Positions 11,901 through 16,896 of a DNA stretch of 19,511 nt are shown in pieces. Numbering within the stretch: position 1 is the first letter of the stretch; each line of letters opens with the position of its first letter. Under the pieces are notes generated by a model. The model saw nothing but the letters and a program-made list of their open reading frames with translations, did no database searches and was not told where the DNA came from. This DNA is from UBA1715 sp045599365 (GTDB lineage Bacteria > Bacteroidota > Bacteroidia > Bacteroidales > UBA1715), in assembly GCA_045599365.1 (NCBI GenBank), contig JAZRVS010000044.1, forward strand, positions 1-19,511. Reading direction: 5' to 3'. Both the position numbers and the translations under genes were made by a program.

Positions 11901-14569
11901 TACGTTCCATAGGTATAATGGTTCACATCACCAATATTAATTTTTCCGCCCACAGGATCTAATACAACATTATATTCTTTTGGTGTCCATTTGGCATAAA
12001 AAGTTTTGTCACCATAATCTGTTGCAGTCACCTCGTTGACTAATTCGCCTTCAAAATTTGAATTTGCGTACCAACCAACAAATTCATAGCCTTTTTTGTT
12101 CAACGTGGTTGGTAACGATTCACCGATGGTATAGGTGTATTGTGTTACATTGCCACTTTCTATAATCCCACCATTAGTTTCCAATGTAATATTATACGTG
12201 TTAGGTGTCCATTTGGCATAGAGCGTTCCATCATCATCAGTTGTCCAAACATTACCATTATCTACACCAAATTCCGTGTAATATTTAGTTCCGCCACCAT
12301 TGATTTCACTATAATATCCATTAAAAGAACAACCCATTTTGCTTGGAGCTGAAATACTTGGTAATGGCAACCCATACGTTACAATAACATTGGAACTACC
12401 AGGAACTGTAGCCGATTGATTATCAAGCGTAAGCACGTATGTGTTGGGAGTCCATTTGGCATAGAGTGTAGTTGCTACGGTAAGGTCGCATAGTGATTTT
12501 GTTGAGATACCCGTTGTGGTATAGTATTGAGTGCCAAGTCCATTTGCTGCAGTGTAATATCCTCCAAAGGAATAACCTTGTTTAGTTGGTACTGTAATAC
12601 TACTCAAAGCAGCATCGTAAGTAGCATAAACAGATGTAGTACCAGTAGTGGTTGCATCTTGATTGTCCAAAGTGATATAAAAACTTTTCGGCATCCATTT
12701 GGCATAATATTCTTTATTTCCATAGGCGGTAGCTGCTATAGAATACATTCTTGTGTCGGAGAAATCTGCTTTTTGATACCATCCAGCAAAATCATAACCA
12801 GTACGAACAATCTCCGTAGCAGTTGGTAATGTTACTGACGTACCAGTAGAATAATTAGTTACTTCTCCCGAAGTGATATTTCCACCATTTGTATGCAGTG
12901 ACACAGTATATGCATTTGGAATCCACTTTGCATAATATGTTTTAGCACCAGTTGCCGTAGCACTAATACTATATTGCCGCGAACCACTAAAATCTGAATA
13001 GAGATACCAACCACCGAAAGTATAACCAGAGCGCGTTACATCAGTAGGAAGAATCTTTTCTTCTCCTGCGTAATATTTGGTTACATTACAACCATTTATC
13101 GTTCCACTATTTGTGTTTAATGTTACTTCATACGTCTTTAGCAAAGAAAAATTCGCAATGCTTTTATTTATGCTGGTAGATGTTATTGTATTCCCGCAAA
13201 TATCTGATATTGCGTACGATGACAACGAATTAATAGTTAGACCAGAAACTTTACTGGTAGGTTCACTAAGTGTACGACTATATGTCAATACATTTGTGCC
13301 ATCTCCACTTTTATAGCTTAAAATATAATTAGTATTAGTACCTCCGTACATAACATATAAAGAAGAACTTGTGGCATTTGTCACAACCTCATCAAATTCC
13401 AAAGAAACACGAAGCTCCTGTCCTGCATGGTATGGCTGAAGTGTATTTACATGAGCATTTACAACTTTCGGACCCACATTGTCATATATGGCCAAATACA
13501 TTTTTGAATTCAAAAAACACCATGAATATTTACTCCATGTTAAATCAGCATATCTTGTTATGCCAGCTGCACCTAAACTAAAGCCAATATGTTCGGTACT
13601 ATTAGGTATTATTAAATATTTTCCATCACTTGTGCATGACCCTAACACCCTAAGATGTCTAGCGACAGCAGAAGTGGAAGACCATATATCTTTAGATGAA
13701 CCATCCGAAAAACTATTATTTGTTTCTGTTCCTTCAACTGGTATAGTGTATGTGCCAGACGAACCAGAACTTGTTACATTTGTTTGAAAAGTCACATTAT
13801 ACAATATCTTTGGAATATCTCCGTCTTGCCACGGAATAATTTCACCACCTGGTGCATCTATAGCATAATCTTTTGGTCCAACAGAACCCTCATATACCGC
13901 AATAGAAGAATAACCATAGCGACCAGAAGTTAAGACAGAACTTTCTTCGTTTACTTTTGCCCCAAAAGTCATTCTAAAAATATATTTATAGTCTTGATTT
14001 AATGCAGCCAAGTAATTTTTCCGAGTTGCAGAAAACGATCTCGTAAAATCTGCTACTGGTACTGCATATTGTCGATATGTTGACGTGAAAGTATCCTTTT
14101 TGTCATAACAATACATGTATGGAGAACCTCCACCTGTAATGTTAGTATTAGCTATTTCCGAATCGTAGACCGAAGATTTTTTTATTATGTTTGAACTAGA
14201 AACCGATATAAATGCTTGCACAGATTTTGAAGATTGATCGTTCCAAGCATAAAACCAAAAGTCACGACTGTCAACCGTTGAAAATTTATTCATATCTGTT
14301 GGGCTTAACAGTATTACATTTACCGTTTTGCTTATTTCACCATCGACAAATTCCAATGTTCCCGAAGCATCAAGATAATGTATGCCGCCCACTGCGGAAC
14401 CATCCTGCGTACTGTAATACACCCTGCAAGGTCCTTTACTATCGGAACGAGTAATAGTAAACGTGTTGCCCGATGCTGTTACACTTGAGATAACATCACT
14501 GGCGTACAAACCGATATTAGATGCCAACAATATGTTTATAACCAATAATAAACGAAGTATTGCATTCAT
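5978..14569 (-). CDS. Giant B-repeat protein with nested bL12-like domains and T9SS sorting domain
   Basis: About 2863 residues from the ATG at 14569. Domains: signal peptide 1-23 (MNAILR, hydrophobic core, cleavage after GLYA); Calx-beta-like 26-126; unrecognised region to about 360; SbsA/Ig-like 362-473; 19 InlB B-repeats 479-2198; divergent B-repeat 2199-2268; Ig-like segment to about 2360; three SprB repeats 2364-2585; two fibronectin-like segments 2591-2778; C-terminal T9SS type A sorting domain 2796-2863 (GKPVSIYDNNGR, LDGIYFIKV, final FKVIVR). Repeats 6 and 8 each contain a pair of bL12-like domains. Earlier in-frame ATGs at 14590 and 14614 would lengthen the signal n-region. 14569 is chosen because it matches the paralogue's signal length and upstream block. 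Known for the families: export by Sec, then T9SS, then surface attachment or release. Inferred: structural adhesin. The binding partner is unknown. Confidence 0.93.
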   Translation of the reverse strand: MNAILRLLLVINILLASNIGLYASDVISSVTASGNTFTITRSDSKGPCRVYYSTQDGSAVGGIHYLDASGTLEFVDGEISKTVNVILLSPTDMNKFSTVDSRDFWFYAWNDQSSKSVQAFISVSSSNIIKKSSVYDSEIANTNITGGGSPYMYCYDKKDTFTSTYRQYAVPVADFTRSFSATRKNYLAALNQDYKYIFRMTFGAKVNEESSVLTSGRYGYSSIAVYEGSVGPKDYAIDAPGGEIIPWQDGDIPKILYNVTFQTNVTSSGSSGTYTIPVEGTETNNSFSDGSSKDIWSSTSAVARHLRVLGSCTSDGKYLIIPNSTEHIGFSLGAAGITRYADLTWSKYSWCFLNSKMYLAIYDNVGPKVVNAHVNTLQPYHAGQELRVSLEFDEVVTNATSSSLYVMYGGTNTNYILSYKSGDGTNVLTYSRTLSEPTSKVSGLTINSLSSYAISDICGNTITSTSINKSIANFSLLKTYEVTLNTNSGTINGCNVTKYYAGEEKILPTDVTRSGYTFGGWYLYSDFSGSRQYSISATATGAKTYYAKWIPNAYTVSLHTNGGNITSGEVTNYSTGTSVTLPTATEIVRTGYDFAGWYQKADFSDTRMYSIAATAYGNKEYYAKWMPKSFYITLDNQDATTTGTTSVYATYDAALSSITVPTKQGYSFGGYYTAANGLGTQYYTTTGISTKSLCDLTVATTLYAKWTPNTYVLTLDNQSATVPGSSNVIVTYGLPLPSISAPSKMGCSFNGYYSEINGGGTKYYTEFGVDNGNVWTTDDDGTLYAKWTPNTYNITLETNGGIIESGNVTQYTYTIGESLPTTLNKKGYEFVGWYANSNFEGELVNEVTATDYGDKTFYAKWTPKEYNVVLDPVGGKINIGDVNHYTYGTYTMLPTDVTKAGCTFKGWFPMSQVSLYLNSFDPANRISIVKTVKTLTGLSLSDALSLVNSAPVMLKEGVEYYKALTYQEELESSGASVTIIGGQVSDGLSVTDVVLESYPTEYKMNILKVVREYTGLGLKEAKDLVDEAAISPTIIMVQTEQNIANNLKSDLEALGATISFANQSGNQSKTTIYPTDEGDIYLTAQWENNTYAVRLEVNGGTTTQNLSEYVYGIGATLPTISEISREGYTFGGWYQNSNFDGNPITEISLQEYGDKTFYAKWIINSYAIILDPNGGTINSGNVTNYTYNTMTILPTDITRTGYNFAGWKSIANSDFVGTYLKNPVLAANKLMELSDISIQDAIMLLGPMGSKLPVTLAENATVDELALYRSVIDAGEGTFELQNHTLSTDGTIYNVVLNDLGSCTTLSMVQLIREKDSDIGVEEAKAMTENLPSIIKSEMTSLENATQWLEAMEAIGADVSIQTIYKSITSISNTEIGAKAYLAMWSKIDYNITYNANDGSFTSDPVTTYNYGDELTLPVPTREGYTFGGWYNNSNLVGMAFTTISSDDYGNKEFWAKWEVNTYDVTLNTNGGEINSGNITTYIYDVLAILPVDVTKAGFNFGGWFNNEACEGTPVTQISKGTIDDQEFWAKWTAKTYTVVLQTNNGVINSGNITSYTYGVGATLPTDVTKTGYEFVGWFDNSSYDGGVVTEIANNEVGNKNFWAKWTAATYDVVLNANGGIINDNDITKYTYGVGAILPTNVTRVGYTFKGWKDADGNAVLEITTADKGDKSYTAQWDLTQYPISYNANGGTINESYESIYTLGSEITLPTDVSRVGSEFIGWYDNVNMEGSVVTNITANEYGDKNFYAAWSSNEYTVTFETNGGTITAGIIENYTYGVTAVLPTKVSKSGYTFMGWYDNPELTGDVVSIIASTELGPKTYYAKWSTDSYAVTLNTNNGVIASGNVSGYVFGVGATLPTAEQILKTGYTFGGWFNNSSYSGSAQTEISATETGDKEFWAKWTVNSYSISLTTNGGTVNTGNVTKYTYGVGATLPTDVTKSGYTFAGWYDNADFTGTTVYRVDEYEIDDKSFFAKWVANEYSIVYETNAGVVEDASYAEVYTFGVGATLPKIVTKSGYLFAGWYTNSAYDGTAVTELSTTDYGNKTFYAKWIAKSYAIALNANGGTVNSGNVTTYTFGNGALLPSDVTKTGYTFAGWYDNDEFAKEAILTIANNESGDKSFWAKWTANEYHIVLVTNEGTINEGNVESYLYGQGVILPTDVTKEGYTFEGWYSNSSYIGGAITSIADNDSGDKQFWAKWTINNYKVAADYDRTMGIVSGEGLYEYKSTATLKATANEGYEFVNWSNGITDNTVQFVVTKDSTVVANFKEKEKVVVAGTLEIPTLKTEREAAPIDLSGLFTATEDGSISYSATSSTPNVVSASVSEGKLYLTVYEYEGESEITVTGTLANGEKNSVKATATVVLACNIQVADTIKNVRCYGESNGEIALKITNVADPYTIQWIGETFVEDTISNLVANNYTINIVDAEACTFQKTYTVTQPEEMTIKASLKNPTCSNADGAINISVSGAENVSYMWSNEATTQNVTSLVKGPYSLTVNNAETGCVVSDTFELVEPAAPVITVANVIATACNAANGAVTISASEENLLYSWSNNKQTKNLTGVRAGDYTLNVVNPETNCTATLDVTVPSIALKQPEIALVTVSQETGNNLVVWLKENTDLIDYYTIYRQGEEKENYEALGTVPYDELSVFEDLEADAREMPFSYKITATDVCGVETEMSERHKTIHLIKTKDAFEEGRYNLDWTAYEGLDFSSYVLLRERKTNGRVVLDTMKIVPSDVNTYTDLDTVKGTTGYYVGIRLKSEINPKTQFLKAESGPFALALSNIAEAERIGISETAVEGVEESTVEVYAVGHTIYVKNAEGKPVSIYDNNGRFILSKIEDENQFFVRLDGIYFIKVDNESFKVIVR
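5981..6184 (-). other. T9SS type A C-terminal sorting domain (first giant)
   Basis: The last 68 residues run VEVYAVGHTIYVKNAEGKP, then VSIYDNNGRFI, then LDGIYFIKV and FKVIVR at the end. This is the usual layout of the type A sorting signal read by the type IX secretion system: short strands, a D-x-x-GR turn, then GIYFIKV and a basic end. It implies translocation across the outer membrane. No T9SS machinery gene is in the window. Confidence 0.82.
6815..7480 (-). repeat. Three SprB repeats (first giant)
   Basis: Three repeats of about 70 residues: first CYGESNGEIALKI...YTIQW...NYTINIVDAEAC, second CSNADGAINISVSG...YMWSNEATTQNV...YSLTVNNAETGC, third CNAANGAVTISAS...YSWSNNKQTKNL...YTLNVVNPETNC. 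Each pairs an N-terminal and a C-terminal cysteine around a Trp-containing core, as in the SprB family. Confidence 0.78.
10484..10924 (-). other. Second nested pair of bL12 C-terminal-like domains (inside B-repeat 8)
   Basis: The same loop of B-repeat 8 holds two more segments. Domain C (10724-10924, residues 1216-1282) is the most worn copy: LSDISIQDAIMLL, then LPVTLAEN, then SVIDAGEGTFEL. Domain D (10484-10696, residues 1292-1362) reads YNVVLNDLGS, SMVQLIREKDSDIGVEEAKA, LPSIIKSEM and LEAMEAIGADVSI. D keeps the order strand, helix, EEAK helix, P-I-K segment and GA-turn strand. C is called partly from its position next to D and from the parallel with pair A-B. Confidence 0.65.
11387..11833 (-). 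other. First nested pair of bL12 C-terminal-like domains (inside B-repeat 6)
   Basis: Two segments sit in the loop between the GW and the final AQW of B-repeat 6. Domain A (11630-11833, residues 913-980) reads ISIVKTVKTLTGLSL, then SAPVMLKEGV and ELESSGASVTII. Domain B (11387-11602, residues 990-1061) reads NILKVVREYTGLGLKEAKDL, then LKSDLEALGATISF. These follow the ribosomal bL12 C-terminal domain in order: the strand and helix before TGLGLKEAKDLV, then the SAP-LKEGV segment, then the final helix with the AGA-type turn and last strand. Domain B carries the 12-residue signature TGLGLKEAKDLV exactly. The match was made by eye against the known family pattern. A ribosomal role is not plausible in an exported protein. 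Confidence 0.8.
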
Positions 14570-14763
14570 AGAACGTGATTTTTGGGACATTAAACATTCT
14601 GTAGTTTCTTTCATAGTCGTATATTTATTTTCAAACGGGCATACAACACCCAGTACTGTAAGATTAATTTCGAGAGCGAAATTATACAATTTTGGAAAAT
14701 TTTCACAGAAAATCCTATGAAAATATACATAAAATTTTTATCTAAGTGTTTGATTTACAATTA
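14570..14763 (-). promoter_or_regulatory. Leader and putative promoter region of the giant gene pair
   Basis: Together with the hairpin at 14764-14784, this lies in the 236-base gap before the giant genes, the largest in the window. On the minus strand it has a TATAAT at 14687-14682 and a TATATTTT at 14727-14720, either of which could be a -7 type element. Neither has a TTTG box at the right distance. AT-rich palindromes occur at 14695-14704 (GAAAATTTTC) and just beside it (ATTTTC-ACA-GAAAAT). In-frame alternative ATGs for the giant gene are at 14590 and 14614. Confidence 0.3.
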
Positions 14764-14784
14764 AAAGTGTGCATTCTACACTTT
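14764..14784 (-). terminator. Possible terminator after hisIE
   Basis: A perfect 7-base inverted repeat (AAAGTGT / ACACTTT) with a 7-base loop begins about 21 bases after the hisIE-like stop. On the minus strand it ends in a run of four T. The stem is AT-rich and the T run short, so any terminator would be weak. Confidence 0.4.
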
Positions 14785-14805
14785 CAAAGCATCAATTAAT
14801 AATGC

Positions 14806-15393
14806 TTATTCTTTGTGTCGTGCTTTCAATTCACGAGATAAATCCTCTATACGAAGACCTTTTTCTGTCAATAAAACAATAAGATGATATATTAAATCGG
14901 CTGTCTCGTAAAGCAATTGTTCCTTCGTCCCATTTGTTGCTTCAATAACACTTTCAACTGCTTCTTCGCCAACTTTTTGGGCAATTTTATTTATTCCTTT
15001 GGTAAATAATTTCGTCGTATAAGAGCCTTCAGGCATTTCTCTTTTTCTGCGTTCTATAAAATCTTGCAAATACGACAAAAAAGCTAAATCTTCTATATTT
15101 TTTTCTCCTAAAAATGAATCAGCTCCCGTAGTTGAACCTTCTGGTAATGCACGAACAACAATGGCAGAACCATCTTCATTGCCTACAATCGTATCAACCA
15201 ATACTGGCTTATTATATTCTCCTCCCGTAAGTAATTCAGCAACTCCGTTTTTCAACAAATACACCTGCTTGGTTTCTGTCATTTGTGCATACGTCTTTTT
15301 ATCTGTAAATCCCACTTGGAGTATTTTATTCGATCTTTTATCTTGTACAACAACTTGCACAAGTCCATTATTAAGAGAAAAATTAGCGTCCAT
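14806..15393 (-). CDS. hisIE: HisIE-type protein: intact phosphoribosyl-ATP diphosphatase half, degenerate cyclohydrolase half
   Basis: 195 residues, close to the usual HisIE length. The C-terminal half (about 106-190) is a canonical HisE domain, which converts phosphoribosyl-ATP to phosphoribosyl-AMP in histidine synthesis. It shows MPEGSYTTKLF, INKIAQKVGEEAVE (helix with metal-binding glutamates), ETADLIYHLIVLL and RIEDLSRELKARH. The N-terminal half (1-97) aligns with HisI from GLVQVVVQD to GEKN, but the expected motifs are replaced: F/W-S-R-S by VYLLKNG (44-50), LWxKGExSGN by ELLTGGEYN (53-61), the CDxD metal site by GNEDG (71-75) and CHTGxxxC by STTGADSF (87-94). The frame is open upstream to a TTG at 15735, but the ATG at 15393 begins the family homology and sits below a good promoter. 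The gene is cytoplasmic and isolated from other his genes here. HisE activity is likely; HisI activity is doubtful. Confidence 0.9.
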   Translation of the reverse strand: MDANFSLNNGLVQVVVQDKRSNKILQVGFTDKKTYAQMTETKQVYLLKNGVAELLTGGEYNKPVLVDTIVGNEDGSAIVVRALPEGSTTGADSFLGEKNIEDLAFLSYLQDFIERRKREMPEGSYTTKLFTKGINKIAQKVGEEAVESVIEATNGTKEQLLYETADLIYHLIVLLTEKGLRIEDLSRELKARHKE

Positions 15394-15396
15394 CTT

Positions 15397-15429
15397 TTTG
15401 TATTTAACTGCGCAAAAATAATAAATTTG
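15397..15429 (+). promoter_or_regulatory. Bacteroidota-type promoter for the AlbA_2-like gene
   Basis: TTTG at 15397-15400 and TAAATTTG at 15422-15429 match the TTTG-N19-21-TAnnTTTG consensus of the main Bacteroidota sigma factor, with a spacing of 21. Transcription would start near 15436 and leave a leader of about ten bases before the ATG at 15446. Confidence 0.6.
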
Positions 15430-15446
15430 CAAGAAAGTTTTGCAAA
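15413..15446 (-). promoter_or_regulatory. Bacteroidota-type promoter for the hisIE-like gene
   Basis: On the minus strand there is an exact TAnnTTTG element (TATTTTTG, 15420-15413). A TTTG (15446-15443) lies 22 bases upstream, one base more than the usual 19-21. Predicted transcription starts near 15405, about a dozen bases before the ATG at 15393. Confidence 0.5.
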
Positions 15447-16390
15447 TGGTTTCAATTACCCAACAAGGTTTAGAAGATGTGTTTCGTTTTAAAATAAAAG
15501 CGGGGCTTACGTTGGATTTGTTGCCAGCAAAATCTATCAATATTGGAAACGAAAAATCCGAATTATTTTTTTCAACAACAATCGCTGCCATGGCTAATTC
15601 TAATGGTGGACAAATTTTTGTTGGAATCAATGCATCTCGAAAAATTGCACGTTCGCTTAATCCATTATCAGACGATACAACGATTACATGGCTACATTCA
15701 ATTTGCCAAAACCAAATTTTTCCTCCAATACCCAATATTTCTATCGAAAAAATTATTGTTTCTGAAGATTCTCAACAATTCGTCATTGGTATCAATATCC
15801 CCAACAGCCACTTAGCACCTCACATGAGCGCTGACAAACACTTCTACAAACGTGTTGAATCTAAATCTATATTACTTGAGGAATACGAAATTAGAGATTT
15901 ATATAGCAAAGGAAAACGCCCTGAAATAGAACTATTTAGCATCACAAACATAAATGGAATTCCTATTTTATCGGCAGGAAAATTCAAAAAATTAAATTTC
16001 TATCCTCGTTTTTTAGTTCGAAATTCTGGCAACGCAGTTGAAAAGTTCTACAAAATAGAATTGTCTGTTCCGACAGCACTAAACAATCCTAATTTCAACC
16101 AAATGGCTGATAATTTCTCTCGCTTTGAGGATAACAATTCTATTTATTCTTTTGTTGGCAAAAATCCCCTTTTCCAAAACGAAATTGCAACTGTAATAGA
16201 ACCTAATTTTGTTTTAGAAGCGCAATCATACTCCGTTTTTGAACAAGGCGAAATTGAAATCAAACTCTTTTTCTCTTCGGGAATCCAATCAAAAACATAC
16301 CATTGTAAAGAACTTCTCCTTTACAGAAACAAACAAATTGAACTTTCGGATTTCTCTGAAAATCAACAAATTTTAGTGGATACCTTCTAA
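15446..16390 (+). CDS. AlbA_2/Schlafen-type putative nucleic-acid-binding protein
   Basis: 314 residues from the ATG at 15446; a TTG two codons earlier is less likely. The N-terminal half (about 28-150) resembles the AlbA_2 (divergent AAA_4, Schlafen-like) domain. It has KSELFFSTTIAAMANSNGGQ followed by IFVGIN (the family's A-N-x-x-GG-x-I-x-x-G-I/V core), a central IIVSEDSQQFVIGINIPNS, then FYKRVESKSILLEEYEIRDL. The conserved acidic start of many family members (E-x-x-x-E-F-K) is weak here. The C-terminal half (about 165-314) looks like a beta-rich domain that I do not recognise. No signal peptide or membrane segment is seen, so the protein is probably cytoplasmic. Family members are found in transcription regulators and defence genes, but the role here is unknown. 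Its 3' end overlaps the convergent SPOR gene by 18 bases. Confidence 0.82.
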   Translation: MVSITQQGLEDVFRFKIKAGLTLDLLPAKSINIGNEKSELFFSTTIAAMANSNGGQIFVGINASRKIARSLNPLSDDTTITWLHSICQNQIFPPIPNISIEKIIVSEDSQQFVIGINIPNSHLAPHMSADKHFYKRVESKSILLEEYEIRDLYSKGKRPEIELFSITNINGIPILSAGKFKKLNFYPRFLVRNSGNAVEKFYKIELSVPTALNNPNFNQMADNFSRFEDNNSIYSFVGKNPLFQNEIATVIEPNFVLEAQSYSVFEQGEIEIKLFFSSGIQSKTYHCKELLLYRNKQIELSDFSENQQILVDTF

Positions 16391-16864
16391 TTTTTCTTCC
16401 AACTTTTTTGTGGAAGAAACCTCAACCTTTTCTTTCAATTTTGGGTAATTTACTTGATCCGTAATTAAATACGAAACTGGATATTCGAGTAAAATCTGCT
16501 TATAAAACGAATATGCTTCGCTTTTTGTTCGAAAATCACCAACACGAATTTTGAAAAAAGGCGGTTGATATATCAAGTATGCATTTACATCTGGATATTT
16601 CGCCAAAAATGCTTTCCTAACACCTTGTGCTTCTGCTCGTGAGGTAGTTCCTGATGACGAGTATATTTGAATTCTCCAACCACTAAACTTTCCATTATTC
16701 GCCTTGTTGATGGCTATATGTTTCTCTACCAGCGCAGGAATTCGATCATCTTGTTGTATCTCAATCACACCTAACCCTTCTTGTTTCTGTACTAAAGAAT
16801 CAAATTGCGCATTTACACAAATTACTGAAAAACAAGTGAATAATATTGAGATTATCTTTTTCAT
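16373..16864 (-). CDS. Exported SPOR-domain protein
   Basis: 163 residues from the ATG at 16864. Signal peptide: MKK, hydrophobic stretch IISILFTCFSVICVNA, likely cleavage after VNA before QFD. A SPOR domain covers about 62-136 (WRIQIYSSSGTTSRAEAQ, FFKIRVGDFRTKSEAYSF, EYPVSYLITDQV). SPOR domains bind peptidoglycan strands lacking stem peptides, as found at the division septum, so a periplasmic cell-wall role is likely. The tail (about 143-160) is rich in Lys and Glu. It follows leuS by 32 bases with no terminator visible, suggesting one transcript. Its last 18 bases overlap the end of the convergent AlbA_2-like gene. A TTG three codons upstream is a less likely start. Confidence 0.88.
   Translation of the reverse strand: MKKIISILFTCFSVICVNAQFDSLVQKQEGLGVIEIQQDDRIPALVEKHIAINKANNGKFSGWRIQIYSSSGTTSRAEAQGVRKAFLAKYPDVNAYLIYQPPFFKIRVGDFRTKSEAYSFYKQILLEYPVSYLITDQVNYPKLKEKVEVSSTKKLEEKLEGIH
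16393..16419. terminator. Hairpin just past the AlbA_2-like stop, inside the SPOR gene
   Basis: A perfect 9-base inverted repeat (TTTCTTCCA / TGGAAGAAA) encloses a 9-base loop, starting two bases after the plus-strand stop. It also codes the SSTKKLEEK tail of the SPOR protein. No clear T run follows on the plus strand, so it may instead be a chance result of Lys/Glu codons. If functional, it could stop or stabilise the plus-strand transcript. Confidence 0.3.
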
Positions 16865-16896
16865 CAACGACAAAGGTAATGATAAATTTAAGAAAT

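Larger units (their letters stand above)
7976..13135 (-). repeat. Array of 19 InlB B-repeats (first giant)
   Basis: Nineteen copies, each ending in AKW or a close variant (AQW, AMW, AAW), cover residues 479-2198 (numbered from the ATG at 14569). Most are 71-76 residues. Copies 3 and 4 are of the NQxAT/GYY variant class. Copies 6 and 8 are about 225 residues because of nested domain pairs. Typical features are LNTNGG, INSGNVTxYTYG, LPTDVTKTGYTFxGWY and GDKxFYAKW. Confidence 0.92.

Noticed and set aside
1114..13135. CRISPR-like or satellite periodicity
   Set aside because: The periodicity of about 220 bases is explained by protein B-repeats. DNA copies are diverged and have no constant repeat-spacer structure.
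14570..14689. Longer N-terminus for the first giant (TTG at 14689, ATGs at 14614 and 14590)
   Set aside because: The TTG start adds 40 residues before the signal peptide. The two ATGs cannot be excluded, but 14569 matches the paralogue in signal length and upstream block.
15394..15735. Upstream extension of the hisIE-like frame to a TTG at 15735
   Set aside because: The extra 114 residues have no HisI homology, run antisense through the AlbA_2-like gene and would start upstream of the good promoter at 15413-15446.
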